Shown one piece after another: positions 1 through 9,001 of a DNA stretch of 64,000 nucleotides (positions are counted from its first letter, which is position 1; every line of letters begins with the position of its first letter). A program made the position numbers and the translations under genes. Source of the DNA: Pseudonocardia sp. CNS-139. GTDB taxonomy: Bacteria > Actinomycetota > Actinomycetes > Mycobacteriales > Pseudonocardiaceae. The stretch lies in the NCBI GenBank assembly GCA_001942415.1, contig MKJX01000239.1, positions 51,611 through 115,610 on the forward strand, given 5' to 3'. Below the pieces are notes generated by a model that was given only the letters and a program-made list of their open reading frames with translations, did no database searches and had not been told where the DNA came from.

Positions 1-1454
1 GCGGCCGGGATCGCGCCCGAATGCGGGCTCGCCGCCGTCACCAGCGAGTACGCGGCCGGACCGGCGAGCGCGACGAGCACCGCGGCCGCCGCCGCCCCGA
101 GCGCCGCGACCCGCGGCAGCCGGTGCACGCCGAGCAGCGCGAGCACCGCGGGGACCCCGACGGCGAGCACCGTCCAGGCCAGCCACGGCTGCCAGTCCGG
201 GGTCCGGCGCAGGAGCACGAACGCCCAGACGACCGTGATCGCGAGGGCCGCGGCGAGCGTCGCGCGCGCCCGACGCCCGCCCGCTGCCGCCACAGCGTCA
301 CGGCCCCGATCCCGACCAGCGCACCGATCGCGGCGCGAGCGCCACCAGGTAGTAGCCGTGGAAGATCCCGGCCATCAACGAGAAGACCAGCCCGGTGACG
401 GCGAGCCAGCCGCCCCACAGCAGGGCCGCGGCGCGCGGCTGGTCGGTGCGCGGGGCCCGGCGCGTCCACCACAGCAGCGCGCCGAGCAGCACGGCCGCGG
501 CCGGGATCAGCCAGGACGCCTGACCGCCCAGCTCCGCGTCGAAGAGCCGCCGCAGGCCGGTCTCGCCCCACCCGCCCGGCACCCCGCCCGCGCCGCCGCC
601 GACGCTGCCCACCTCGTCGCCGGTGAGCCGGCCGAACCCGTTGTAGCCGAACACCAGCTCCAGCACGCTGTTGTGCTGCGACCCGCCGATGTACGGGCGC
701 GCGTCCGCCGGCCAGAGCTCGACGACCAGCACCCACCAGCCGGCGCTCACCAGGAGCGTGCCGGTGGCGAGCGCGAGGTCGCGCAGCCGCCGCCCCAGCC
801 CGACCGGGGCCGCGAGCAGCCAGACCGCCCCGAACGCCGGCAGCACCAGGAACGCCTGCAGCATCTTGGCGAGGAACCCGAACCCGACCAGCGCCGCCGC
901 GAGCAGCAGCCACCGCGTCCGCCCGGCCTCGACGGCGCGCAGCGTCGCGTACGCGGCCCCGACCAGCAGCAGGACCAGCAGGCGTCCGGGTTGTTGTAGC
1001 GGAACATGAGCGTCGCGACCGGCGTCAGCGCGAGCACCGCGCCGGCCAGCAGCCCGGCCGCGGTGCCCGCGGTCCGGCGCACCGCCGCGTAGAGCAGCGC
1101 GACGGCCGCGACGCCCATCAGTGCCTGCGGCACCAGGACGCTCCAACTGCTCAGCCCGAAGATCCGCACCGAGAGCCCGGTGACCCACAGCGACGCCGGG
1201 GTCTTGTCCACGGTGATCGCGTCGGCCGCGTCGGACGAGCCGAAGAACCACGCCGTCCAGCTCCGGCTGCCGGCCTGCGCGGCCGCGGCGTAGAAGGCGT
1301 TGGCCCAGCCCGACGCGGACAGGCCCCACAGGTACAGCGCTGCGGTCCCGGCGAGCAGGGCGCCGAGCGCGGCGCGCCGGGCCAGCGGCGAACGGGGGTG
1401 GGGCGGCGGGGCCGCCGGGACCGGGTCGGCCGGGGCCGAGAGCGTGGTCGTCAC
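1..1454 (-). CDS. GT39-like membrane glycosyltransferase, partial at left edge
   Basis: Polytopic membrane protein of the ArnT/PMT-like GT39 group, whose members transfer sugars from polyprenyl-phosphate donors to targets outside the membrane. The GTG start at 1454 opens a proline-rich N-terminus followed by a first membrane helix and the conserved extracytoplasmic segment with SGWANAFYAAA and VDKTPASLW. Further motifs are FRYNNPD, FLAKMLQAFL and YYLVALAP, and PHSGAIPAA lies near the left edge where the gene leaves the window. Three frameshifts (near 990, 332 and 265) split the frame. At 332 one missing G restores ...VALAPAIGA. The C-terminus is not in the window. Family call is firm; the acceptor is unknown. 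Confidence 0.8.
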
Positions 1455-1822
1455 GGAACCCGAGCGTGGGAGGTGCGGCTGTGCCGTTCCGGTGACGCGG
1501 CTGTGGGCGAGCTGTGAGGCCGGCGTACGGCGGCTGTTCGGGTGGAACTCACGACCGTGTGCCTTCAGCCGGCCTCGCCACAACCACAATCTGCGGACCG
1601 AGCTTGCTCGCAAACCATATCTGGCGCTAGTCCGCAAAGTCGCGCCGGTCCGGACGCCTGTTCTTCACATGAGGATCGGAATTGCAACACGGGCGGACGA
1701 AGCCGAACGGACCGTGACGGGCTCGGTCTGGGGCGCTAAGCGGTAGGCGACTGCATGTGTCGCGAGCAAAGCCGTGAGTTGCGGTCCCGGGGAATTTCCC
1801 CGTTGCCGCAATTAAAGCGCAG
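1455..1822. other. Intergenic stretch, no gene seen
   Basis: This stretch lies upstream of the glycosyltransferase and downstream of the DUF1828 gene, both on the minus strand. It has lower GC toward the DUF1828 side. No convincing coding frame or RNA was found apart from the small hairpin at 1788-1802. Confidence 0.5.
1788..1802 (-). terminator. Short perfect hairpin after the DUF1828 gene
   Basis: CGGGGAA/TTCCCCG is a perfect 7-bp inverted repeat around one base, 21 bp after the DUF1828/DUF1829 stop. It may be a transcription terminator, but the arms are short, there is almost no loop and no T-run, so this is tentative. Confidence 0.3.
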
Positions 1823-2592
1823 TCAGGCCGCCAATTCTTCAACCATGTCATCTCGGTGCGACCAGGTGCGAGTCTTCACGCCGTACGTATCGAGGGCGCT
1901 TCTGACTTCTGCGGTGATCTCACGACGGGAGTCGTTTAAGATCGCATAGAACTCTGTCTGGCCGGATCGTGCTTCTCGTGTATCGTTCACGGCGAACAGA
2001 AGATTCTGGACGCGATCCCGCCGGGGAGCGTTGACAACCTGCACGAATCGTTCCGGCGCTCTGCGTGATTTGGGTATGACGAAGTCGATGAGGTGGTCCA
2101 GGCCGCTCTTTCCTGGGAATTTAGCCGCCTGGGTGTAGCGGATATCTCGATCGTCAAAAAAGGATGCTACGTCGTGCAGAAGCGTGCGCCCGGGCTGGGC
2201 TGAGCAACCATGAACAAGTCGTCGAGACTGAGCATTGCCTGTACGAGACTATGAATCTTCCGACCTAGATCTGCTGTCGCTGACTCGGTGAGGAGTTCGC
2301 GGCCTTCCAGGCGAATACCGTGACCGACCAGTAGGCTTCGAATTAGCTCCTCGCGCCTACTGCCTCTCAGCTCAACTCCGCTCGCCTTCAGTTCGGACCA
2401 GATGTACCCGTCGTCCGTGAGAACGAAGTGGTTGGGCGCTCGGCGCTCTGCATAGATCTGGAGGTGGTCATTATGTCTGTCGATAAAAGGGGTTGTCAGC
2501 TCGGTCACGGAGTCTGACATCTCTTGCACGGCAACGCCCCGTTTGAGCCAGGACAGGTAGGAGTCGACAAGCAGGTCCGCATCTGTTGTCAT
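1823..2592 (-). CDS. DUF1828/DUF1829 protein
   Basis: Protein of about 255 aa with an N-terminal DUF1828 domain (TTPFIDRHNDHLQIY, FVLTDDGYIWSEL) and a C-terminal DUF1829 domain (KFPGKSGLDHLIDFVIPKS, LLFAVNDTREAR, FYAILND). Its biochemical role is not known; such genes occur in mobile or accessory DNA. One frameshift near 2190 separates the domains, after SLDDLFMVAQ. The ATG at 2592 overlaps the stop of the upstream gene by 4 nt (ATGA), so the two are translationally coupled. Base composition is clearly less GC-rich than the neighbours, which suggests horizontal acquisition. A toxin-antitoxin or defence role is only inference. Confidence 0.75.
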
Positions 2593-2999
2593 CGAAGCCC
2601 TCCCCTCATCGTGGGCGCCGGCAGCTTAATCTTATCACAGAACCACAGGAGTGCTTCTTCGTTCGACGTAAGCGAGTCCACGTATTGGGCCACTCTATCA
2701 TCGAAGCCCTCGACGTACTCGTGGAAATGTGGGGCCGGGATCAATTCGCCATCCGGGTTGGAATGGGGGTTCGCAACACACATGCGCGCGAGCACTATGG
2801 TGCGCCTGTATCGGAGTTGGAAGCGCACCTTTCTGGGATTCCTTCCGGGTCCTCGAACGTCGAGCAGGAAGAACTCGTCGCCATCGACCGTTTCCACTTG
2901 GTAGTCGTTGTCGGCGCCGTCGCTGAGGTCAACGACAAGCCCATGGCTGTAGAGCTTCCCCGCTCGGAGGAGTCTGTCCGCCTCCCACTGCTCCAGCAT
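2589..2999 (-). CDS. DUF6978-like protein, partner of the DUF1828 gene
   Basis: Intact 136-aa protein. An N-terminal MLEQWEADRLL segment is followed by a beta-rich middle (EFFLLDVRGPGRNPRKVRFQ) and a His-rich stretch (PAPHFHEYVEGFDDR), ending with a helical WFCDKIKLP segment. The layout matches what I recall of the DUF6978 family, which occurs next to DUF1828 genes; that assignment is from memory and needs a profile search. It is the first gene of a two-gene, ATGA-overlapping unit in a patch of lower GC. Function unknown. Confidence 0.6.
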   Translation of the reverse strand: MLEQWEADRLLRAGKLYSHGLVVDLSDGADNDYQVETVDGDEFFLLDVRGPGRNPRKVRFQLRYRRTIVLARMCVANPHSNPDGELIPAPHFHEYVEGFDDRVAQYVDSLTSNEEALLWFCDKIKLPAPTMRGGLR

Positions 3000-3011
3000 G
3001 CGGCTCCCTGA

Positions 3012-3444
3012 GACCAGATGGCTAGGCCGTACCCCCCGCCATCGGGCGATGCCTCACCGTAGTCGCCTGCTCAACGCTTCCACGCTTCGGTGCCCGAGTC
3101 GATCGCAAGGATCACCGGACGCCAACACGATTGCGAGATGAGGGGCCGAACGATTGCGCTTCAACGACCGACCGAGTGGCGCTGCCGGACGCTGTGGGGC
3201 CTGCTCAGCACTGCTGCCGTCGCCCGGTCCGCCACTGGCCGGTGCAGCTCGGATCGAGTCACATCGCGTCGCGCGGCGCCACGCGCCCAGCCCGATGAGC
3301 GGCGAACCGCGCCCCGCGCGGCCCCCACCCTCCCTGAGGGGGCGACCCCGGCTCCAGCCTATCCGCCCGCGGGGCGGCGGCGGGGCCGTCGGCGGAAGCT
3401 GTGGACAACCACCCCCGACGTGGACAACTCGGTGCGTAGGCAGC
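3012..3444. other. Intergenic stretch, no gene seen
   Basis: The 433 bp between the low-GC pair and the histidine kinase change from moderate to very high GC. Open frames here are GC-driven and match no recognisable protein. It probably contains the promoter of the 2999 gene. Confidence 0.5.
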
Positions 3445-4877
3445 TCAGTGCGTGCGCGCGCCTGTGCCGTCCGCCGGCAGCGCCACCTCGAACACCGTCC
3501 GCCCCGGCCGGCTCGCCACCTCCACCGTCCCGCCGTGCGCGGTGGTCACCGCATGCACGATCGACAGCCCGAGCCCGGTGCTCCCGTGCTCCCGCGACCG
3601 CGACGACGAGCCGCGCGCGAACCGCTCGAAGACGTGCGGGAGCAGGTCCGGCGCGATGCCCGGCCCGTCGTCGGACACCCGCAGCCGCACGCCGTCGGGC
3701 CCGGGGCGGAGCGCGACGGTCACGCGGGTCCCGGGCGGGGTGTGCGTGCGCGCGTTGGCCAGCAGGTTCGCGAGCACCTGCGCGAGCCGGGACGCGTCGC
3801 CCTGGACGGTCACCGGCTCGTCGGGCACGTCGAGCTGCCAGCGGTGCCGCGGCCCGGCGGCGTGCGCGTCGCTGACGGCGTCGACGACGAGCCTGGTCAC
3901 GTCCACCTCTGCGCGCTCCAGCGGGCGCCGGCGTCGAGGCGGGCGAGCAGCAGCAGGTCCTCCACCAGGGTGGTCATCCGCTCGGCCTGCGACGAGATGC
4001 GCGCGAGCGAGTGCCCGACCTCGGCGGAGAGCGGCTCGCGCCCGGTCAGCTCGGCGTAGCCGCGGATCGCCGCGAGCGGGGTGCGCAGCTCGTGGCTCGC
4101 GTCGGCGATGAACTGGCGCAGCCGCATCTCGCTGTCGTGGCGGGCCTCCAGCGCCGAGCCGACGTGGTCGAGCATGACGTTGAGCGCGGCCCCGACCTGC
4201 CCGACCTCCGTGTTCGGGTCGGCGTCCGGGACGCGCTCGGCCAGCGACACCTCGCCCCGGTCCAGCGGCAGCCGGCTCACCCGCGCGGCCGTCGCGGCCA
4301 CCCGTTCCAGGGGCCGCAGCTCGCGCCGGACGACCACCGCCCCGAGCACGCCCGCACCCACGAGCACGACGGCCGCGACGACCAGCTCGGTCGTCACGAG
4401 GCTCGTGACGGTGTCCTGCACCGGCCGCTCCGGCAGCCCGGTGACCACCACGTCCCCGAGCGGCATCCGCGACGCGACGAGCCGGTAGACGCCCAGGTCA
4501 CCGAGGTCGGCGCTGACGGGACGGGCGTCCGGCACGATCGCGGCGAGGTCGGCGTACTCCGACTGCGGCACCGGGGCCACGCCGCCCGTGCGCGGGAAGG
4601 TCCCGGCCGCGACCACGGCGCCCGCGGGCCCGACGACGGCGGTCAGGCTGTCGGGCGGGCGCGGCGGCCCGCCCCGCTGCAGCACCGGCTCGGGGCCGGG
4701 GGCGCTCGGGTCGAGGCGGATCAGCACCCGGCTCGTGACCTGCAGGTCCTCGTCGAGCTGGCGCAGCAGGTACTGGCGCAGCATCACCGTGGTGACGCCG
4801 GCGATCACCGCGGACGCCACCGCCAGCAGCAGCAGCGTGGCCGCCACCAGCCGGGTCCGCAGCGACCACGTCCTCAC
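3445..4877 (-). CDS. Sensor histidine kinase
   Basis: Membrane sensor kinase that autophosphorylates and passes phosphate to the regulator encoded just upstream. The GTG start at 4877 overlaps the regulator stop (GTGA). Order: first membrane helix (residues about 9-30), extracytoplasmic sensor region, second helix, HAMP (RRELRPLERVAATAARV), HisKA H-box (ADASHELRTPLAAIRGY), then the HATPase domain with N-box (LANLLANARTHTP), G1 (VSDDGPGI) and G2 (GSTGLGLSIV). A frameshift near 3905 separates HisKA from the ATPase domain. It resembles actinobacterial TrcS/TcrY-type kinases. The signal is unknown. Confidence 0.9.
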
Positions 4878-5613
4878 CCGCCGGCCGCCGGTTTGAGCAC
4901 GTAGCCGGCCCCACGGACGGTGTGGATCATCGGCTCGCGCCCGGCGCGATCTTCTTACGCAGGTAGGAGATGTACAGCTCCACGACGTTGGACTGGCCGC
5001 CGAAGTCGTAGTCCCACACCCGGTCGAGGATCTGGGCCTTGGAGAGCACCCGGCGCGGGTTGCGCATGAGGTAGCGCAGCAGCTCGAACTCGGTGGCGGT
5101 CAGCTCGACGACCTCGGCGCCGCGGCGCACCTCGCGGCTGTCCTCGTCGAGCACGAGGTCCCCGACGACCAGCTCGGAGCCCTGCCGCGCGGCCGTCATC
5201 CCGGAGCGGCGCAGCAGCCCGCGCAGCCGCGCGACCAGCTCCTCCAGGCTGAACGGCTTGGTGACGTAGTCGTCGCCGCCCGCGGTGAGCCCGGCGACCC
5301 GGTCCTCGACGGCGTCGCGTGCGGTCAGGAACAGGACGGGGACGTCCGGGGTCTCCGCGCGCATCCGGCGCAGCACCTCCAGCCCGTCGAAGTCGGGGAG
5401 CATGACGTCGAGCACCACGGCGTCCGGCCGGAACTCGCGGGCGGCCCGCACGGCGGCACCGCCCTCGGCCGCGGTGCGCACGTCCCAGCCCTCGTAGCGC
5501 AGCGCCATGGAGAGCAGGTCGGCGAGCGAGGCCTCGTCGTCGACCACCAGCACCCTGATCGGCCCGCCGTCGGCCCGTCGCAGCTCAGGGGCCTGCTCCC
5601 GCATCGTCGCCAT
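4874..5613 (-). CDS. OmpR-family response regulator
   Basis: DNA-binding partner of the adjacent kinase. The receiver domain has the acidic pair (VVDDE), the phosphorylated Asp in VVLDVMLPDFDG, the Thr in FLTARDA and the Lys in TKPFSLEEL. The C-terminal winged helix contains ELTATEFELLRYLM and NVVELYISYLRKKI. Near 4930 one G is missing. Restoring it gives the conserved ending MIHTVRGAGYVLKP and a stop at 4874 that overlaps the kinase start by 4 nt, which confirms the correction. ATG at 5613 is preferred (AGGG 9 nt upstream); ATG at 5604 is possible. TrcR-like. Confidence 0.92.
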
Positions 5614-5738
5614 GCTAGTGACCCTGCCGTCCGCGGCTGTGGCGCCGATGGGCGAATCCTGTGCACTTCCTGTGGAACCGCGCCGCTCCCGCCGTCGTCT
5701 GTGCCGGTCGTCCCGAGAGCCGACACAGGAGGACAGAC

Positions 5739-6393
5739 ATGCACGAGTTCCAGGCTGGCCGGCCGACGCCGTGGCGTTCCTGCGCGAGCTCGCCGCCGAC
5801 AACACGCGGGAGTTCTGGGCCGCGCACCGCCGCCGCCACGGCGACGTGCTCGGTCCGGCCCGCGCGCTCGCGGCCGCGCTGGAGCCGGAGTTCGGGCCGG
5901 TGCGGGTGTTCCGGCCCACGGTCAACCGGAGGTTCCGGCCGGACGCGCCGCCGTACCGCACCGACACCGGCGGCGCGGCCGCCAGCGCGGGCGGGTGCGT
6001 GCTCGCCGTGGTGCTCTCGGCCGCGGACCTGCGGGTCGCGGCCGGGCACTGGCTGTTCGACCCGGGGCAGCTGCGCCGCTACCGCGCGGCCGTCGACGGC
6101 GAGCCGGGCGGGCGGCTCGCGCAGCTGCTCGCCCGGCTGGACGGCCTCACGCTCGACCGCGAACGCAGGCTCGTCGGCGCCCCGCGCGGGTTCCGCACCG
6201 GGCATCCGCGGATCGACCTGCTGCGCCAGCGCGGGCTGCAGGTCGGCGCGGCGTGGCCGGTGGGGGAGTGGATCGGGTCCCGCGAGCCGCTGCACCGGGT
6301 GCGCGCGGCGTGGCGGGCCGCGGCGCCGGTGGTCGCCTGGCTCGACGCGCACGTCGGCGCGGGCGAGCCGGCGCTCACCGGTACGGGTCGTGA
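5739..6393 (+). CDS. DUF2461 family protein
   Basis: About 218 aa of the DUF2461 (TIGR02453) family, whose function is unknown. Family marks are ADAVAFLRELAADNTREFW, the VFRPTVNRRFRPD...PYRT segment and WLDAHVG near the end. The ATG at 5739 has GGAGG upstream. A frameshift near 5755 lies between MHEFQ and GWPADAV. Near 6389 one missing C changes the end. With it restored the gene stops at 6391-6393 after LTGTGP and overlaps the convergent MarR gene by 19 bp. Confidence 0.8.
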
Positions 6394-6820
6394 TCTCCCG
6401 CAGCCGCGCCAGGGCCTCCCGCAGCCGCCGCATCCGGGCCGGGCCGAGGTGCGCGGCCCACTCGGCCTCCACCTCCGCCACGGCGGCCGCGGCCAGCGGG
6501 ATCACCGCCCGCCCGCGCTCGGCGATCCGGACCAGCCGGGCGCGCGCGTCGGTCGGATCGGGCACCCGTTCCACGTAGCCGGCGCGTTCCAGTTGGTCCA
6601 CGAGGAACCCGGCCGACTGCTTGGTGATCTGCGCCTGCTCGGCGAGCTCGGTGAGCCGGCTGCCGTCCGGCCCGATCCGCTGGAACACGCGGGCCTGCGC
6701 CGGGGTCACGTCGTCGTACCCGGCGGCGGCCAGCGCGGTGAACACCCGCGCCTCCATCGCCCGGTACGGGATGTAGAGCAGGAGGCCGGTGTTGAGCTGC
6801 TCCGCCGGCGGTCCGGACAC
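6375..6820 (-). CDS. MarR-family transcriptional regulator
   Basis: Winged-helix regulator of about 148 aa, probably the repressor of its divergent neighbour at 6895 and of itself. GTG at 6820 has a strong AAGGAGGAG ribosome site. Recognition region: LTELAEQAQITKQSAGFLVDQLERAGYVER, then wing PDPTDARARLVRIAERG. The C-terminal helix is cut by a missing base near 6389. Restoring it gives ...REITDPYR and a stop at 6375. The palindrome at 6847-6869 is the likely operator. The ligand is unknown. Confidence 0.85.
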
Positions 6821-6846
6821 CCGCTCCTCCTTGTCGATGGTCAGTC

Positions 6847-6869
6847 TCTCTGATTGAATCAGTCAGAGA
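6847..6869. promoter_or_regulatory. Putative MarR operator in the divergent promoter
   Basis: TCTCTGA (6847-6853) and TCAGAGA (6863-6869) form an inverted repeat, with a second nested dyad TGATT-G-AATCA at 6851-6861. It sits between the MarR start and the divergent gene at 6895, where an autoregulatory operator is expected. Confidence 0.55.
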
Positions 6870-6894
6870 ATCTTACTATCTCGGGGACGGGGTC

Positions 6895-7536
6895 ATGGAC
6901 CGGGAACGCAGCTGGCAGGCGATCACGGCGGAGCGGCTCGTGCTGGCCGACCTGCTCGACGGCCTCTCCGGCGCGCAGTGGGAGGCGCCCTCGCTGTGCG
7001 CCGGCTGGCGGGTGCGCGACGTCGCGGCGCACGTCGCGCTCGCGCCGCAGGTGCCCGGGCCGGTGTCGATGCTCGCCGCCGCGGTGCGGGCACGGGGGAG
7101 CTTCCACCGGCTCAACCACGACGTCGCCGTCCGGCACGCGGAGGGCCGCCCGGCTCGCGCGCTCGTGGACGAGCTGCGGACGCACGCGGCGTCGCGGCGG
7201 CTGCCGGCCGTCACTGACCACCGCAACATCCTGTTCGACGTGCTGGTCCACGTGCAGGACGTCGCCGTGCCGCTCGGCCTGGAGCGGGAGATGCCGCGCG
7301 ACGCGGCCGCGGCGGGCGTGGACCGGGTCTGGACGATGGGCTGGCCGTTCCGGGCCCGGCGGCGGCTGCGCGGGGTGCGGCTGGTGGCGACCGACACGCC
7401 GTGGTCGGCGGGGGCCGGTGCCGAGGTGCGCGGCCCGGTCGCGGCGCTGCTGCTCCTGCTCACCGGGCGGACGGCGGTCGCGCTGCCCCGGCTGGACGGC
7501 CCGGGCCTCGCGTCGCTGGACGGCCGCCGGGTCTGA
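6895..7536 (+). CDS. Maleylpyruvate isomerase family mycothiol-dependent enzyme
   Basis: Intact 213-aa protein of the DinB-like superfamily used by mycothiol-dependent isomerases and S-transferases. Marks: an N-terminal helix pair ending in DLLDGLSGAQWEAPSLC, the core GWRVRDVAAHVAL with the conserved His, and the second ligand region RNILFDVLVHVQDVAVPLG. The C-terminal part (GAEVRGPVAALLLLLTGRTA) is typical of this family. It is divergent from the MarR gene and probably controlled by it, which fits a detoxification role. The real substrate cannot be inferred. Confidence 0.8.
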   Translation: MDRERSWQAITAERLVLADLLDGLSGAQWEAPSLCAGWRVRDVAAHVALAPQVPGPVSMLAAAVRARGSFHRLNHDVAVRHAEGRPARALVDELRTHAASRRLPAVTDHRNILFDVLVHVQDVAVPLGLEREMPRDAAAAGVDRVWTMGWPFRARRRLRGVRLVATDTPWSAGAGAEVRGPVAALLLLLTGRTAVALPRLDGPGLASLDGRRV

Positions 7537-7593
7537 CGTCGTGCGCACCGGAGACCGACCTGGAGGGGCGCGCGAAGGGTCACCCTGCGACTC

Positions 7594-8337
7594 CTACTTG
7601 AGCCGCCAGTAGCCGGTGGCGTACACCCGGCGGCGGTCGAGGCCGCGCTCGTCGAGGAGGTGTTTGCGCAGGTCACGCACGCACGCCGACTCGCCGGAGA
7701 GCCAGGCCTGCCCGCTCCCGGCGGGCAGGTCCGCGGCCCGCACGGCCTCGGCGAGCGGCACGCCGGGCTCGCGGTCGCCGCGGTGCACCCACCGGACGTC
7801 CGCGGCGCCGGGCAGGTCCTGCTCCTCGTCCGCGTCGGCGACCTCCAGGAACGCGACGGCCGGGACGCCGCCGGGGAGCGCGGCGAGCACCGTCGCCACC
7901 GCGGGCAGCGCCGTCTCGTCGCCGATCACGAGGTGGAAGCCGGCGGCCGGGTCGGGCTCGTAACGGCCGCCGGGCTCGGAGACCCCGACCCACGCGCCGG
8001 GCCGCGCGTCCCGGGCCCACGCGGCGGCCGGGCCGTGGCCCTCGTGCAGCACGAAGTCGACGTCCAGCTCGCCGGCGTCGGCGTCGAAGCGCCGGACCGT
8101 GTACGTGCGGATCGCGGGCCGGGGCTCGCCGGGCGGCCACAGCGGACCGCCGGACGTCGCCCGCGGCACGGCCGGGCGCTCCTGGCCGGGTACCGGGAAG
8201 AACATCTTGATCCGGCGGTCCGGGCCGTCGCCGCCGAACCCGGCCAGCTCGGTGCCGGCCAGCGTCACGCGCACCATCCGCGGGGTCACCCGGACGCTGC
8301 GCCGGACCTGCAGCAGCCGGGGCGCGGTCGTACTCAT
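7594..8337 (-). CDS. Siderophore-interacting protein (ViuB-like flavin reductase)
   Basis: Intact 247-aa FAD-dependent, ViuB/SIP-type protein, expected in the cytoplasm to reduce ferric siderophores and release iron. The FAD-binding barrel carries RTYTVRRFD (the RxYT/S motif) and the following VLHEGHGPAAAWA and PGGRY segments. The C-terminal NAD(P)H lobe has GDETALPAV and ends with the typical RRRVYATGYWR. ATG at 8337 overlaps the TetR stop by 4 nt (ATGA), so it is co-translated with its likely regulator. Iron control is inferred from the family only. Confidence 0.9.
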   Translation of the reverse strand: MSTTAPRLLQVRRSVRVTPRMVRVTLAGTELAGFGGDGPDRRIKMFFPVPGQERPAVPRATSGGPLWPPGEPRPAIRTYTVRRFDADAGELDVDFVLHEGHGPAAAWARDARPGAWVGVSEPGGRYEPDPAAGFHLVIGDETALPAVATVLAALPGGVPAVAFLEVADADEEQDLPGAADVRWVHRGDREPGVPLAEAVRAADLPAGSGQAWLSGESACVRDLRKHLLDERGLDRRRVYATGYWRLK

Positions 8338-8931
8338 TCGCGCGATTGTGCCGTCCCGGCCAGCCCGGTCCAGACCAGGTCCATCAGGTACCCGGTGGCC
8401 TCCTCGGCCGTCACGGCGGGGTTGGTGTTGCGCCAGACGGCCAGCCGCTCGCACGCGCGACGATCACCTGCGCCCAGCCCTGCAGCCGCTGCGGGTCGGT
8501 GCCGGGGGCCTGCGCCGCGAGCAGGGTGGCGATGAAGTCGGTCTGCTGGGCGCGGATGCCTCCAGCGCCGCGCCCGCGACCGTCTGCTCGGAGTGCAGGA
8601 TCCGCCAGGCCGGCGCGTCGCGCTCCAGGTACGCGAAGAACGCGAGCGTGCCGCGGCGCAGCTGCTCCTCGGGGTCGGCCGCCGAGGCCGCCGCGGTGGA
8701 GGTGACCTCCAGCAGCTCGGCCCGGGCCCGCGCGATGCAGGCCAGCAGCAGCCCCTCCTTGGAGCCGAAGTGCGTGTAGAGCACGGGTTTGGTGACGCCG
8801 ACGCGCTCGGCCACCAGCTCCATGGACGTGCCCGGGTAGCCGCGTTCGCCGAACACCGCGAGCGCCGCGTCGAGGATCTGCTGCTCACGGGCGGCCCGCG
8901 ACATCCGGCGCCGGGGCACGCTGGTCTGCAC
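8334..8931 (-). CDS. TetR-family transcriptional regulator
   Basis: About 198 aa. The N-terminal HTH is intact: REQQILDAALAVFGERGYPGTSMELVAERVGVTKPVLYTHFGSKEGLL. The ligand domain is broken by frameshifts near 8562 (after AGAALE) and 8458. At the second, one missing G restores VIVGACERLAVWRNTNP. It is the first gene of a unit with the siderophore-interacting protein and is divergent from the monooxygenase at 9002. Two 13-bp palindromes lie in the shared promoter, so it probably represses both directions. Confidence 0.88.
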
Positions 8932-8954
8932 GGGGGAACCCTACCGGATCTAAC

Positions 8955-8981
8955 TTACCCGTGGTAACTTACCGCCGGTAA
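8955..8981. promoter_or_regulatory. Tandem palindromic operators between TetR and monooxygenase
   Basis: TTACCCGTGGTAA (8955-8967) and TTACCGCCGGTAA (8969-8981) are two 13-bp palindromes with centres 14 bp apart, between divergent starts at 8931 and 9002. Spacing and symmetry suit cooperative binding of two TetR dimers. Confidence 0.65.
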
Positions 8982-9001
8982 CGCCAAGGGGAGGAGCGGC
9001 G

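Noticed and set aside
38..913. Long overlapping frames on both strands across the first kilobase
   Set aside because: GC-driven shadow frames rich in Arg, Ala and Gly; the conserved glycosyltransferase motifs jump between the minus-strand frames.
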